From CAVXXB01 sp963765585 (lineage in GTDB: Bacteria > Calditrichota > Calditrichia > JAJRVZ01), in assembly GCA_963765585.1 (NCBI GenBank), contig CAVXXB010000015.1, forward strand, positions 1 through 64,000: 64,000 bases of DNA, in the 5' to 3' direction. Each line of letters begins with the position of its first letter. The first letter of the stretch is position 1. A program made the translations under genes and the position numbers. The notes under the pieces are model-generated. The model was not told where the DNA came from. It saw nothing but the letters and a program-made list of their open reading frames with translations, and ran no database searches. Positions 17,894 to 27,450 of the stretch are shown here, piece after piece.

Positions 17894-18263
17894 CTTTCCT
17901 CCTGATCAAATTTTATATATAAAATGTATATTCAAATAAAATAGAAATTCTTTACAGCAAATTGAAAGCAAAACAACTTATATATTTAGTCTTAAAATAT
18001 AAGCCTATCGCATAGTAAAATCAATAAAAACATCGTGTTTTTTACGTAGACTAAACTATTGTTATTATTGAATATACATGAGAATATTTTATATATGCAA
18101 TTTAACTAATAATTATAAGATTTTTTGCATGGGTGCGTTCGGGAGGTGCTGGGAATGATGGTTTACATGGAGACACGAAGATCGCGAAGGATTATTAGTT
18201 TGTTTTTAGTATAAAGGAAAACTGCAGGCTTCTAAGCACCTTAGCCCTTGAGTCTGGTGAGAG
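17894..18263. promoter_or_regulatory. AT-rich upstream region of COG2403-arcC with an 11-base inverted pair
   Basis: No gene is seen here. A perfect inverted pair, TGTATATTCAA at 17925-17935 and TTGAATATACA at 18068-18078, brackets 132 bases of very AT-rich sequence. The half-sites resemble ArgR boxes (TGAAT/ATTCA), which would fit carbamate metabolism, but this is inference. The right part (about 18165-18245) holds degenerate heptamer-type repeats with a GACACGAAGATCGCGAAGG segment. Confidence 0.4.
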
Positions 18264-18296
18264 AAAAAAAAGGCTGTCGGATAAAGACAGCCTTTT
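18264..18296 (-). terminator. Intrinsic terminator of pruA
   Basis: On the minus strand a stem AAAAGGCTGTC / GACAGCCTTTT with a 7-base loop is followed by a run of T. It starts 8 bases after the pruA stop. The same stem sequence is used at 33516-33546. Confidence 0.93.
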
Positions 18297-18303
18297 GAGG
18301 TAA

Positions 18304-19938
18304 TTACTTTTCGCCCATAAATGGATAGCGCCAATCCTCGGGGGGAACGAATGTTTCTTTTAGTGTACGAACCGTCATCCAGCGCAGTAAATTCATTGCG
18401 CTACCGGCCTTGTCATTGGTTCCCGATGCCCGGCCACCGCCGAACGGCTGTTGACCGACAACGGCTCCCGTGGGCTTGTCATTAAAGTAAAAATTTCCCG
18501 CTGCATTTCGCAGACGATCTGCCATCTTAACCAGAGCAAAGCGATCCTGCGCCCAAATCGCACCGGTCAATGCATATGGCGATGTGGTGTCGCACAATTC
18601 AAGTGTCTCATCTAATTTCTCATCCTCATAGACATAAATCGTGAGAACCGGGCCGAAGATTTCGTCCTCCATTGTCTTAAATTTTGGATTGCTTGTAACA
18701 ATGGTAGTGGGTTCTATAAAATAGCCCTTGGATTTATCATAGTTTCCACCGGTAATAATTTCGGCTTCTGAAGACTGATTCGCTATATCAATATATTCGG
18801 TTATACTTTTAAATGCACCTTCATCAATAACTGCAGCCATAAAGTTGGTAAAATCCTCCGGATCTCCCATTTTCACTTTGCTCACCTCAGCAACATACAG
18901 TTCTTTAAACTCAGGCCAGAGCGATTTGGGGATATACATTCTGGAGGCCGCGGAACATTTTTGTCCCTGATATTCAAAAGCGCCTCTTAATGCCGCAGTT
19001 ACCAATGGTTTTACTTTCGCCGAAGGATGGGCAAAGATAAAGTCCTTACCTCCGGTTTCACCTACTATTCGTGGATAATATTTCATTTTTGATATATTAT
19101 CACCGACCGTTTTCCACATATTCTGAAACACTTCTGTGGAACCGGTAAAATGAATTCCGGCAAGATGAGGACTCTGCATAACCGGATTGCCTACCTGGCC
19201 ACCAGACCCGGGAATAAAATTTACAACTCCCGCCGGTAAGCCGGCTTCTTCAAATAATTTCATTAGATAATAAGCTGAGTAAACTGCACTTGAGGCCGGT
19301 TTCCACAAAGCGACATTTCCCACCATTGCGGGCGCGGTTGGAAGATTACCTGCAATAGATGTAAAATTAAATGGTGTTACAGCAAATACAAATCCTTCTA
19401 ATGGACGATATTCAAGACGATTCCAGATACCTTCTGATGAATATGGTTGATCCGACATCAGTTCGGTCATAAAAAATACATTGAATCGCCAGAAATCACA
19501 TAATTCGGCCACAGCATCAATTTCTGACTGGTAAACTGTTTTGGATTGCCCTAATATGGTTGCGGCATTCAGGGTATCACGCCACGGCCCCGAAAGTAAA
19601 TCGGCTGCCTTTAAAAAAATCGAGACACGATGTTCCCAGGGCATTTCTGACCAGGTTTTTCTGGCTTCCAATGCTGCTTCAACAGCCATATCGACTTCTT
19701 TGGCACCTGCTTTGTGATAGAATCCCAACTTAATATCATGATTATGCGGGGAACGAATCTCGACCGTCTGCCCAGTCTTAACTTCCTTGCCACCAATTAT
19801 CAAGGGTATTTCAATTTCCTGATTCTGCATCTGTTCAATGCGCTGTTTTAAAGCAATTTTTTCCGGTGAACCGGGTGCATAAGATAACACAGGCTCATTG
19901 TATGGATCCGGTACCTGAAAATACGCGTTGCTACTCAT
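18304..19938 (-). CDS. pruA: L-glutamate gamma-semialdehyde (1-pyrroline-5-carboxylate) dehydrogenase
   Basis: Oxidises glutamate semialdehyde to glutamate in proline and arginine breakdown. The 544 residues are the length of the stand-alone P5C dehydrogenase. Catalytic C328 lies in GQKCSAASR, the general base E294 in GETGGKDF, and the NAD-binding TGSTEVF motif is near 265. It stands alone between AT-rich flanks and ends at a strong terminator. No proline dehydrogenase gene is adjacent. Confidence 0.95.
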   Translation of the reverse strand: MSSNAYFQVPDPYNEPVLSYAPGSPEKIALKQRIEQMQNQEIEIPLIIGGKEVKTGQTVEIRSPHNHDIKLGFYHKAGAKEVDMAVEAALEARKTWSEMPWEHRVSIFLKAADLLSGPWRDTLNAATILGQSKTVYQSEIDAVAELCDFWRFNVFFMTELMSDQPYSSEGIWNRLEYRPLEGFVFAVTPFNFTSIAGNLPTAPAMVGNVALWKPASSAVYSAYYLMKLFEEAGLPAGVVNFIPGSGGQVGNPVMQSPHLAGIHFTGSTEVFQNMWKTVGDNISKMKYYPRIVGETGGKDFIFAHPSAKVKPLVTAALRGAFEYQGQKCSAASRMYIPKSLWPEFKELYVAEVSKVKMGDPEDFTNFMAAVIDEGAFKSITEYIDIANQSSEAEIITGGNYDKSKGYFIEPTTIVTSNPKFKTMEDEIFGPVLTIYVYEDEKLDETLELCDTTSPYALTGAIWAQDRFALVKMADRLRNAAGNFYFNDKPTGAVVGQQPFGGGRASGTNDKAGSAMNLLRWMTVRTLKETFVPPEDWRYPFMGEK

Positions 19939-20186
19939 AGTTTATCCTCCATTTAGAGGTGATTTATTATTGTGCTCAAAAGTTAAATAGTTTATAAATT
20001 TAGTACCGCATTCAACTAAAATCAACCTAAATCAAAGCAATTTCGACACAACTCAAATTATTGATTATATTAGATTTACATGGTCACTGTTGTATATATG
20101 CAGAAGATTTTATAATTATGCCATTCAATAATATATACAATAATATTCTATGACATGTATCTCGCTGATTTAAGGATAGGAAATAT

Positions 20187-21899
20187 CTATAATTTTTGGG
20201 CCAACACGACACTGCATTTTAACTTTCTAAAAATACCCGTGGCATCTTCTATTTCCTCTAAATAAACCACATATATGCCTATTCTGGATATTCTCCCGGC
20301 ATCATCCTTGCCATCCCACACCAGATTGAACTGACTTCCTGAAAAGTGGTTTTCCACAAGTGTTCTTATTATCCTTCCACGCATATCAAAAATACGCACC
20401 CGGATCGCCGACTTTACTTCAGGCAGATGCCCGGAAATAATCGTGATATCATCAATCCCATCCTCATCTGGTGAGAATGGATTGGGAGTGGCGGAAATTT
20501 TTTGATCCGGAGTTTCCAGATTAGTGTAAATACTGTTCTTTCTTCCGGGAGTTGCCCATAAATTATCCACACACGGCCCCCAATTCATCCTGCTATTTGC
20601 ATATAGCTCCGGATTTATTCGTTCCAGGCTAGGATTTAAATGGACATTTTCTTCCAGCCAGTCTGACTCATATTGAACATACTCAAGCCAGCTACCATCA
20701 GGACGAATCAGACGAATTTCATCCCCGTCATTATTCAAATTAAAAAAGCGGGAGAAATGTATTACCAGACTATCATCCAAATCATACACCTCAGGCAGTG
20801 TATCGGCAGTCAATACCTTATACTGACCGGGATACAACATAAGTGCTGAATCAATTTGAATTGTATCTTTCATATCGCAAAAGGCCCACATATCCAGATT
20901 AATGTTTTCAGATCCCACATTAAGCAACTCTATCCATTCAGGCTCATCGTCGACAGTGAGAAAATTAATTTCATTTATCCGCACACTCCGGCTACGATCC
21001 AGAACCTGCACTTCCCATGCAAATACATTATTTTCGATATTATCATCCAAAACAGGTAAAATTTTGAGAACGATTGAATATCTGCCTGCCAACAATCCGG
21101 GGAGCATTACTTCCAACAAATATACATCCTCGCTATCCGGGAATGTTATATTTTCCAAATACATCTGATTATCTTCTATATCATATTGCAGGTTGCGGTT
21201 AATGTCAGAAAAAAGCGAGACTTGAATATCATCGGCAATATTACTGATCCCAAAGTTAAAAATTTGCAGGCGAATCCTTATTGACTCATCAGAATATATT
21301 CTATCAGGTATGATTATAGATGATTGATCCAATCCGGGATCAGTTGCAAGTGGGGTAATAGAGTTATGATAACCTGGCGTTCCGCCGGGAATCTTACTAT
21401 TTCCCCAATTATTCTGAGTCGAACTACTATCCAGAGAAATTTTTTCATCTGAATGTCCGGGTTCATTATCAATGCTATAGCGATACTGTGTCAATATATT
21501 CTCCATTGAATCCAGAATCATCAATTGTTCCGCAGTTGAATTGGAAAGTCCGCCGCTGCCTAATGAGTTATCATCGCTTTTTAATATCAATACAGAATCC
21601 GGAATGACATCATTATATGATTGAGAATTCTCAAAATAACTTCCATCAAGAATGATTGCGAAACAACGGGGTGCGATTTTAATACCACCTTTGTGCGGTT
21701 TTAAGTTATCGATTCCCGTGCTATCCGAAAACTTAATACCGGTTATATCAAAATAATTTTCATATGAAAGATTGAATATCTCAATAAACTCATCGTGATA
21801 TTCACTGGTCGCCGGGTCAAACATCACCTCACTGATCGTAATTTGACCGGTCAGTCTTGTTAGAATACACATGAGGAATAAATAGAATTTCCATTGCAT
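20187..21899 (-). CDS. Secreted lamin-tail-domain protein with C-terminal FlgD-like module
   Basis: Probable secreted or surface protein of unknown function. It has a signal peptide (about 1-18), an N-terminal lamin-tail domain (ISEVMFDPATSEYHDEFIEIFN, from about 22), a middle CARDB-like beta region, a second lamin-tail domain (INEINFLTVDDEPEWIELLN, near 305) and a C-terminal FlgD-like module starting at TPNPFSPDEDGIDD, near 475. That last module resembles those at the ends of proteins exported by type IX-like systems. It follows the VWA gene by 107 bases. No enzyme motif was seen. Confidence 0.8.
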   Translation of the reverse strand: MQWKFYLFLMCILTRLTGQITISEVMFDPATSEYHDEFIEIFNLSYENYFDITGIKFSDSTGIDNLKPHKGGIKIAPRCFAIILDGSYFENSQSYNDVIPDSVLILKSDDNSLGSGGLSNSTAEQLMILDSMENILTQYRYSIDNEPGHSDEKISLDSSSTQNNWGNSKIPGGTPGYHNSITPLATDPGLDQSSIIIPDRIYSDESIRIRLQIFNFGISNIADDIQVSLFSDINRNLQYDIEDNQMYLENITFPDSEDVYLLEVMLPGLLAGRYSIVLKILPVLDDNIENNVFAWEVQVLDRSRSVRINEINFLTVDDEPEWIELLNVGSENINLDMWAFCDMKDTIQIDSALMLYPGQYKVLTADTLPEVYDLDDSLVIHFSRFFNLNNDGDEIRLIRPDGSWLEYVQYESDWLEENVHLNPSLERINPELYANSRMNWGPCVDNLWATPGRKNSIYTNLETPDQKISATPNPFSPDEDGIDDITIISGHLPEVKSAIRVRIFDMRGRIIRTLVENHFSGSQFNLVWDGKDDAGRISRIGIYVVYLEEIEDATGIFRKLKCSVVLAQKL

Positions 21900-22006
21900 A
21901 CGTACACCTCCATTCAGAAAAATTTTTATTAATGGATGTATGCAAATGTGATGCCGAAATTGGATTATAGCTACAGAGGTTATAAATCAGACTTTTTTGT
22001 AAATCG

Positions 22007-24148
22007 TCATGCCAGACCAAGTCGCTTTCGAATAAACCATTCGAGTGTCAGCAGACAAATGATAATAATGAGCATGATCATCATATGCCATAACTCCATG
22101 GTCTCTTCCGTGCGCTGTCTGTTTGGGGTGAGGTCAAGATCAGATAAAAGGTCTTCCGATTGATCTTCATGATAGTATTTGCCGTTGAATTTTTCTGAAA
22201 GCTGCTTTAGATACAAATAATTTTGATTTGTATACATGAATTCGCGATTGACAGGAATTACAAGAATACTTAGCGAATCGCGACCCAGTTCAATATCATT
22301 CTTAAACGCGGTAGTTTTAATCCGATATTCACCCTCAGCGAAGGCCATGAATCGTCCGCTGTAATTACCCGGTCCGCTTCGCTCATTATCAATTTCAAAC
22401 TCTCCGCCAGGTCCGGATATTTCAGTACGCACCAACGCATCATCAATCGCATTATATGAACCATCATAAACCTGAGTCGTGGATGTTATATATTCACCAT
22501 GTTCATAGGTTTTTTTTGTAGTGCTAAGTATAACATTCTTATCCTTACTGCCACTACCCAGCCAGCGAATCATATTTTTTAAAAATTGTGACCATCCCAT
22601 ATGGTACTCTTTATCTTCGGCAAGCGAAAAATGCCATCGCCAGAACCCTGAACCAAACAAGGCCATACTCTTTATTCGTGGATTTTTATAGGAAAGTAGA
22701 ACGGGTATGGTACTATTGATTTCTGAATGTGTGGATCTGGTCTCTAATAGTACATCGACTCCGTTCCCGAAATCAATTTTTGAATATGGAATCATCAGGG
22801 GTGGGCATTTTTCCCAAAAATCTGTATTCTGAACTTCGCTGTCAAACATATTCAGCTGCGGGAACAATTTTCCGGTCATAGTTCTAATAACCTGGGATTG
22901 AAATATTTGTCCGGCATTTCTTATTCCTGTAACCGGCAAAAATTGCTTTATAAATTCAATTCTTTCAGGCGTAACCAGGTCATTAAAAATAATCAGCACC
23001 GGTTTCTTTTTCTGTGTCAGAATTGAAAATTCCTGGCGGTATCTGGAACCGGATGGAAAATTGTATAGGACCAATACTTCTGCATTATTAACCACCTCGG
23101 TAACATTATTAAAAAACGGTGATTTATTTGCGTTAATGACAGAATACATAAAATCTATTTCATCATTCTGATTCAATAATGAAATTAAGAACTTAGTATC
23201 AAAATCAATTTTTGAAGCAATCAGACCGGTCTTTATTTTCCCTTTTTTGACATTTATTGTTTTCACAAATTTGTTGTTGGCAATATTTTTTTCATTTTCT
23301 AATCCGGAAATCTCTATAACATATCTGTTTAAGCCAGTTTTTTCAGGGATAATCTCGAGGTTTCTGGATAGTATGCTGCCTTCATCTCCAAGTTTTACAT
23401 TCTCCGCACTTATTGTTCTGTTATTCTGCTTAACAGTTAAGGTGATCGTCGCTTCTGATGTCCCTTGCACCATTAATTCTACCTGAAGTTGGGTAGGTTT
23501 TCCTTCATAAATAATTTCATTTGCTTTTACATCAAGTATCAACAGATCCGCCACCTCAGTGGTATCTCCATATCCTACCGTTGAAATTACAGGACTGTTG
23601 TTCGCTGGCAGATAAAGCGGATCACTCCCCATGGTCAAATTACCATCCGTCAAGATTATCAAATTATCAACTGTTTCCTCTGATCCGGAGAAATTTGAAA
23701 TCAGACGTGAATAATCCGTGCCACCAAATGTCGAATCACTATTTCCAATAGTTCCATGCATGGTATCTGAGTTGAAAAGATAGAGTTCGGTATCAGCCAT
23801 ATCTGAAAATTTATCGGCTAGCTTTGATGCAAAATTTTTTGCACGGTTAAACCGCGTCATACCTGCTTCTGTTATTCCCATGGAGGAGGAACGGTCCAGT
23901 GCGATAACAATATTTTTTTCTTGATTTTGATACCAAACACCTGTTATTTCCGGAGAAAAAAGTAAAATCAGGATACCGGAGATAGACATTGCTCTCAGAA
24001 TTGACAGGAATGTGCGCCAGAACCTGCTAATTGGCGGTGTGGTTTTTCTATAAAGATAATAACTGAGAAGCGTCGAAATGACAATGACACCAAACAGTAT
24101 AAAAAAGGAAATATTAGTATGAAAGTAAGATGGGAAGGAATCAATCAT
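22007..24148 (-). CDS. VWA-domain membrane protein
   Basis: A 713-residue membrane protein. Two N-terminal transmembrane helices (about 10-30 and 43-65) are followed by a VWA domain with the metal-site motif DRSSSMG near 84, a long extracytoplasmic Ig-like and glutamine-amidotransferase-like region, and a last helix near the C-terminus (LWHMMIMLIIIICLL). This layout matches a family of Bat-like proteins common in FCB bacteria; their role is not settled. It lies 7 bases after tsaD, so the two are cotranscribed. Confidence 0.8.
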   Translation of the reverse strand: MIDSFPSYFHTNISFFILFGVIVISTLLSYYLYRKTTPPISRFWRTFLSILRAMSISGILILLFSPEITGVWYQNQEKNIVIALDRSSSMGITEAGMTRFNRAKNFASKLADKFSDMADTELYLFNSDTMHGTIGNSDSTFGGTDYSRLISNFSGSEETVDNLIILTDGNLTMGSDPLYLPANNSPVISTVGYGDTTEVADLLILDVKANEIIYEGKPTQLQVELMVQGTSEATITLTVKQNNRTISAENVKLGDEGSILSRNLEIIPEKTGLNRYVIEISGLENEKNIANNKFVKTINVKKGKIKTGLIASKIDFDTKFLISLLNQNDEIDFMYSVINANKSPFFNNVTEVVNNAEVLVLYNFPSGSRYRQEFSILTQKKKPVLIIFNDLVTPERIEFIKQFLPVTGIRNAGQIFQSQVIRTMTGKLFPQLNMFDSEVQNTDFWEKCPPLMIPYSKIDFGNGVDVLLETRSTHSEINSTIPVLLSYKNPRIKSMALFGSGFWRWHFSLAEDKEYHMGWSQFLKNMIRWLGSGSKDKNVILSTTKKTYEHGEYITSTTQVYDGSYNAIDDALVRTEISGPGGEFEIDNERSGPGNYSGRFMAFAEGEYRIKTTAFKNDIELGRDSLSILVIPVNREFMYTNQNYLYLKQLSEKFNGKYYHEDQSEDLLSDLDLTPNRQRTEETMELWHMMIMLIIIICLLTLEWFIRKRLGLA

Positions 24149-24155
24149 ATATCGC

Positions 24156-25169
24156 TTATTCTTCCAGTTTCAAAGAGGGATAGGCATTTAGATCCGGTGC
24201 CGAACTCAGATTTTTTTTTAATCGTTCCTGTCCTGCCCGGGCAATCATGGCCGCGTTATCTGTACAATATTGAAATTCGGGGACGAAACACTGCCATTTA
24301 TGTTCCAGAGCGACCCGGGTCATCCAACTCCTGAGAAGTGAATTGGCAGCAACCCCGCCCACAATACCGATACTGGATACATTGAATTTTGTGGCGGCTA
24401 AAACTGTTTTGTTAACTAAAACCTCAACTGCTGCTTTCTGATAACTGGCGCAAATATTATTTAGATTTTCTTCCAGAAACGTTTCATCTTTGTCACTGCT
24501 ATAGACTAATAACGCTGTTTTAAGACCGCTATAGCTGAAATCGAAATTTTCTCCCTTGAGGTATGCCCGGGGGAATTTATGAAAATCTTCGTCGCCATGA
24601 CTGGCCCGTTCATCAACCATAGGACCACCAGGATAACCCAATCCCAGTATCTTTGCTCCTTTGTCAAATGCTTCACCTACGGCATCATCGCGTGTTTTTC
24701 CAATAATCTTATAATTCAGATGACTTTTCATCAATACCAATTGTGTGTGTCCACCAGAAACAACCAAACACAGATGAGGGAATGTGATATCCGGATTTGA
24801 AAGAAAATTACCATATATATGACCTTCAATATGATTAATTCCGACAAACGGAATCTGAAGCGCTTGAGCCATTCCTTTTGAAAAATTAAGTCCGACTAAA
24901 AGTGCACCGACCAATCCGGGGCCATATGTAACCGCAATCCCGCTTACTTCATTTTTTTTTATTTCTGCCTCAGAAATGGCCTTATCCACAATTTCTGTGA
25001 TCAAACGGATATGTGCCCTTGAGGCCAATTCAGGTACAACTCCACCAAATTGAGAATGAATTTCCTGAGACGATACAATATTGGAGGAAACTATTCCATC
25101 CCTGATAATAGCCGCGGAAGTTTCGTCGCAGGAAGTTTCTATACCGAGAACAGTTTGGCTATTTATCAT
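24156..25169 (-). CDS. tsaD: tRNA N6-threonylcarbamoyladenosine synthesis protein TsaD
   Basis: Transfers threonylcarbamoyl to A37 of ANN-decoding tRNAs. The 337 residues begin with VLGIETSCDETSAA, and the metal-binding His pair H113/H117 lies in NHIEGHIYG. VVSGGHTQLV and the late TDNAAMIA motif complete the ASKHA fold. It overlaps the preceding YbbR gene by 11 bases. Confidence 0.97.
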   Translation of the reverse strand: MINSQTVLGIETSCDETSAAIIRDGIVSSNIVSSQEIHSQFGGVVPELASRAHIRLITEIVDKAISEAEIKKNEVSGIAVTYGPGLVGALLVGLNFSKGMAQALQIPFVGINHIEGHIYGNFLSNPDITFPHLCLVVSGGHTQLVLMKSHLNYKIIGKTRDDAVGEAFDKGAKILGLGYPGGPMVDERASHGDEDFHKFPRAYLKGENFDFSYSGLKTALLVYSSDKDETFLEENLNNICASYQKAAVEVLVNKTVLAATKFNVSSIGIVGGVAANSLLRSWMTRVALEHKWQCFVPEFQYCTDNAAMIARAGQERLKKNLSSAPDLNAYPSLKLEE

Positions 25170-26100
25170 CCGGACGGTTTCTCCTGCGAACTTTTAACTT
25201 AAAAGTTTTTGGTATCGATTCGATCCAACTGATATTTTCTGTTGTGGTAATACTCGCGCCGTATGATTCTTTTTCAACCTGATAATTTTTCGCAAAATCA
25301 ATTATGGCATTAAAATCATCAGTGTCAATTTTTGCAACCAGTGCCTCACCCCCTTTAATTTTAAGAGACAATTTATTCGGGACTGCCTCGACATTAAAGT
25401 TAGCCGGAACATTTATCACCTTTATCGGGATATCGTATATTACCCGTTCAATCAACCGCTGGATATTAAACGAGGCTTCAATCACTGTCGGATCAATTGA
25501 TGCTATTCCCGGATTTGTGTTCTTCAATGGGATCTGAGTTTTAAAATTCGACTTAATTCCTACAAGCTCTAACAGTTCTGTAAATAGATAATCCTGTTGC
25601 ACAACAATGGACCGGGGTCCTGTAATTTCTGCACTATCCGGCGTTAATTGATAATTTATGAGGGTATATCCATTTTCTGTACCAAGGGAGCCTGACAACA
25701 GGATTGGTTTTTTTAATACCACAAGATCATCAACTGATAATTCAATCGATTTAGGTTCAATAATCTCACCTATTTCTAAACCAAGTGTGCTGGGTAAATC
25801 AAGAAAATTAAGATAATCTTGTATCTCTATTGTACTCGTTTCATCAACCTGGGGTAATTCAAGGTTAAGTTGTACATTGTAAAACAACATACCAAGAATA
25901 GAACGGCCTTTCCCCCTGAATTCAATTAACGCGGTTTCGGGTATGGCTTTCGCAAGAACCTTTCCCTCTGCAATCCGGACCAGGTTAATCGGTACATGAA
26001 CCTGGTAGGAATATTCCATTTGCATGACCACGATAAGCCATAAAATAATAGCGACAAGAACTGAGCCAATGAGTGGCCTGATATTTTTCTTTGTAATCAT
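25159..26100 (-). CDS. YbbR-domain membrane-anchored protein
   Basis: A 313-residue protein with one N-terminal transmembrane helix (about 8-27) and several YbbR-like beta repeats outside the membrane. The YbbR domain is known from the CdaR regulator of diadenylate cyclase; here no cdaA gene is adjacent, so a link to c-di-AMP is only possible, not shown. It overlaps tsaD and is separated from mutM by 128 bases. Confidence 0.75.
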   Translation of the reverse strand: MITKKNIRPLIGSVLVAIILWLIVVMQMEYSYQVHVPINLVRIAEGKVLAKAIPETALIEFRGKGRSILGMLFYNVQLNLELPQVDETSTIEIQDYLNFLDLPSTLGLEIGEIIEPKSIELSVDDLVVLKKPILLSGSLGTENGYTLINYQLTPDSAEITGPRSIVVQQDYLFTELLELVGIKSNFKTQIPLKNTNPGIASIDPTVIEASFNIQRLIERVIYDIPIKVINVPANFNVEAVPNKLSLKIKGGEALVAKIDTDDFNAIIDFAKNYQVEKESYGASITTTENISWIESIPKTFKLKVRRRNRPDDK

Positions 26101-26228
26101 ATCTAATGGGAATCTATTTTATTATTCAACCTGAAACAAGTTTCGCTTTATAATATTTCCTGATATTTTAATCTAACTCTATCTGAATTTTATTTGTTTT
26201 TTGATCGCTTGTAAAAAAGGTGACGGCA

Positions 26229-27032
26229 TTAGTTTTCAGATGCTTGACATTTGGGACAAAAATGAGTGCCTCTGTTATTTACTCTGATTTTCTGAATGGG
26301 GGTACCACATGCCGTACAAGGAAAGTCATTCCGGCCATATACCTTCAATGAATTCTGAAATTCGCCAAATCCACCTCCAACCGTTCTGTAATCAGATATT
26401 GTCGTTCCCATTCCATTGATTGCTGCGGACAAGATATAAAGAATAGCATTATGCAGGCTGGTAATTTGTGATTCTTTCAAATGGCTTGCTGGCATTAATG
26501 GATGGATTCCGGCAAGAAAAAGAGATTCATCGATATATATATTTCCCAGACCGGCGACGTACTTTTGGTCTAACAGGACTGATTTAATTTGCCGCTTCTT
26601 TCCCGCCAATATTTGCATCAACGTATTTACGGTAAAATTTTCGTCTAAGGCATCTATGCCCGTATTTTTCAGTACTGCTTCCGGATCGGTTGTTAAATAA
26701 ATTCGGCCGAATTTTCTACTGTCAAAAAAATGAAATATCTTACCCGATTCAAAAGATATGTATGCTCGCAAATGCCGGGCATTTTTATCAAGAACATCTT
26801 TAAGTATAATTTGCCCGGTCATACGCAGGTGTACTATTATTGCACCGTCTGTCAAATGAATAATAATATATTTACCATGTCGTGATAATTTTACAATTTT
26901 CTGATTTTCCGGTGAATAATCGTATTTGACTATTGTTTTATGCCATATTGCCTGTATATCAGAGACTGTCTGTCCCACTAACTTTGGTTCTAATTCGCGT
27001 ATAATAACTTCTACTTCTGGTAGTTCCGGCAT
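26229..27032 (-). CDS. mutM: Formamidopyrimidine-DNA glycosylase
   Basis: Removes oxidised purines (8-oxoG, FaPy) and nicks the strand. The 267 residues start with PELPEVEVIIREL, whose Pro2 is the catalytic nucleophile and Glu3 the acid. The central LDQKYVAGLGNIYIDESLF motif and the C-terminal zinc finger (CTAC...CPKC) are intact. It ends the operon that begins at 29642, with a gap of 3 bases to the gene before it. Confidence 0.97.
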   Translation of the reverse strand: MPELPEVEVIIRELEPKLVGQTVSDIQAIWHKTIVKYDYSPENQKIVKLSRHGKYIIIHLTDGAIIVHLRMTGQIILKDVLDKNARHLRAYISFESGKIFHFFDSRKFGRIYLTTDPEAVLKNTGIDALDENFTVNTLMQILAGKKRQIKSVLLDQKYVAGLGNIYIDESLFLAGIHPLMPASHLKESQITSLHNAILYILSAAINGMGTTISDYRTVGGGFGEFQNSLKVYGRNDFPCTACGTPIQKIRVNNRGTHFCPKCQASEN

Positions 27033-27035
27033 AGA

Positions 27036-27422
27036 TTACTTTCGCTTCTTTAACTTCTTTTTCGATATTTCGCTTAAAATTAAATAAATTTTGTTCAGAA
27101 CATGTTGTTCCGATTTCCTGTTCTTTACCAGATTTATAACAAATTCAACTATTTGGGTATTCAGATCGTTATGCAGCCGGTATAACTCACTTTGATAATG
27201 GGTGAACACGCCATTTGATTTGTCCACATGGCCGGTTTTAATTCCCCCGGATTTATTCCATTCAAGGAGTGCGTCAACGGACCAGAATTGGAAACGCTCA
27301 ATGTTTTGTTCGGCATCTTCCCAAACCATCAAATCACAATCAGATTCAGAATCGCGAAACCATCGTTTAATTAAAGATTGGTCTGTTGATTTTAAGATAT
27401 CCTGGTCAATCTCAAAAAACAT
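27036..27422 (-). CDS. Uncharacterised 128-residue protein
   Basis: I do not recognise this protein. It is soluble, without a signal peptide or transmembrane helix. The N-terminal half is acidic and Trp-rich (DCDLMVWEDAEQNIERFQFW), and the C-terminus is helical and ends in a lysine-rich tail (KKKLKKRK), which could bind nucleic acid. It is tightly packed between mutM (3 bases) and a TPR lipoprotein gene (28 bases), so it is probably a real gene in that operon. Confidence 0.7.
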   Translation of the reverse strand: MFFEIDQDILKSTDQSLIKRWFRDSESDCDLMVWEDAEQNIERFQFWSVDALLEWNKSGGIKTGHVDKSNGVFTHYQSELYRLHNDLNTQIVEFVINLVKNRKSEQHVLNKIYLILSEISKKKLKKRK

Positions 27423-27450
27423 TTTGGTGAGAGGTTTAGAATGGTAGATA

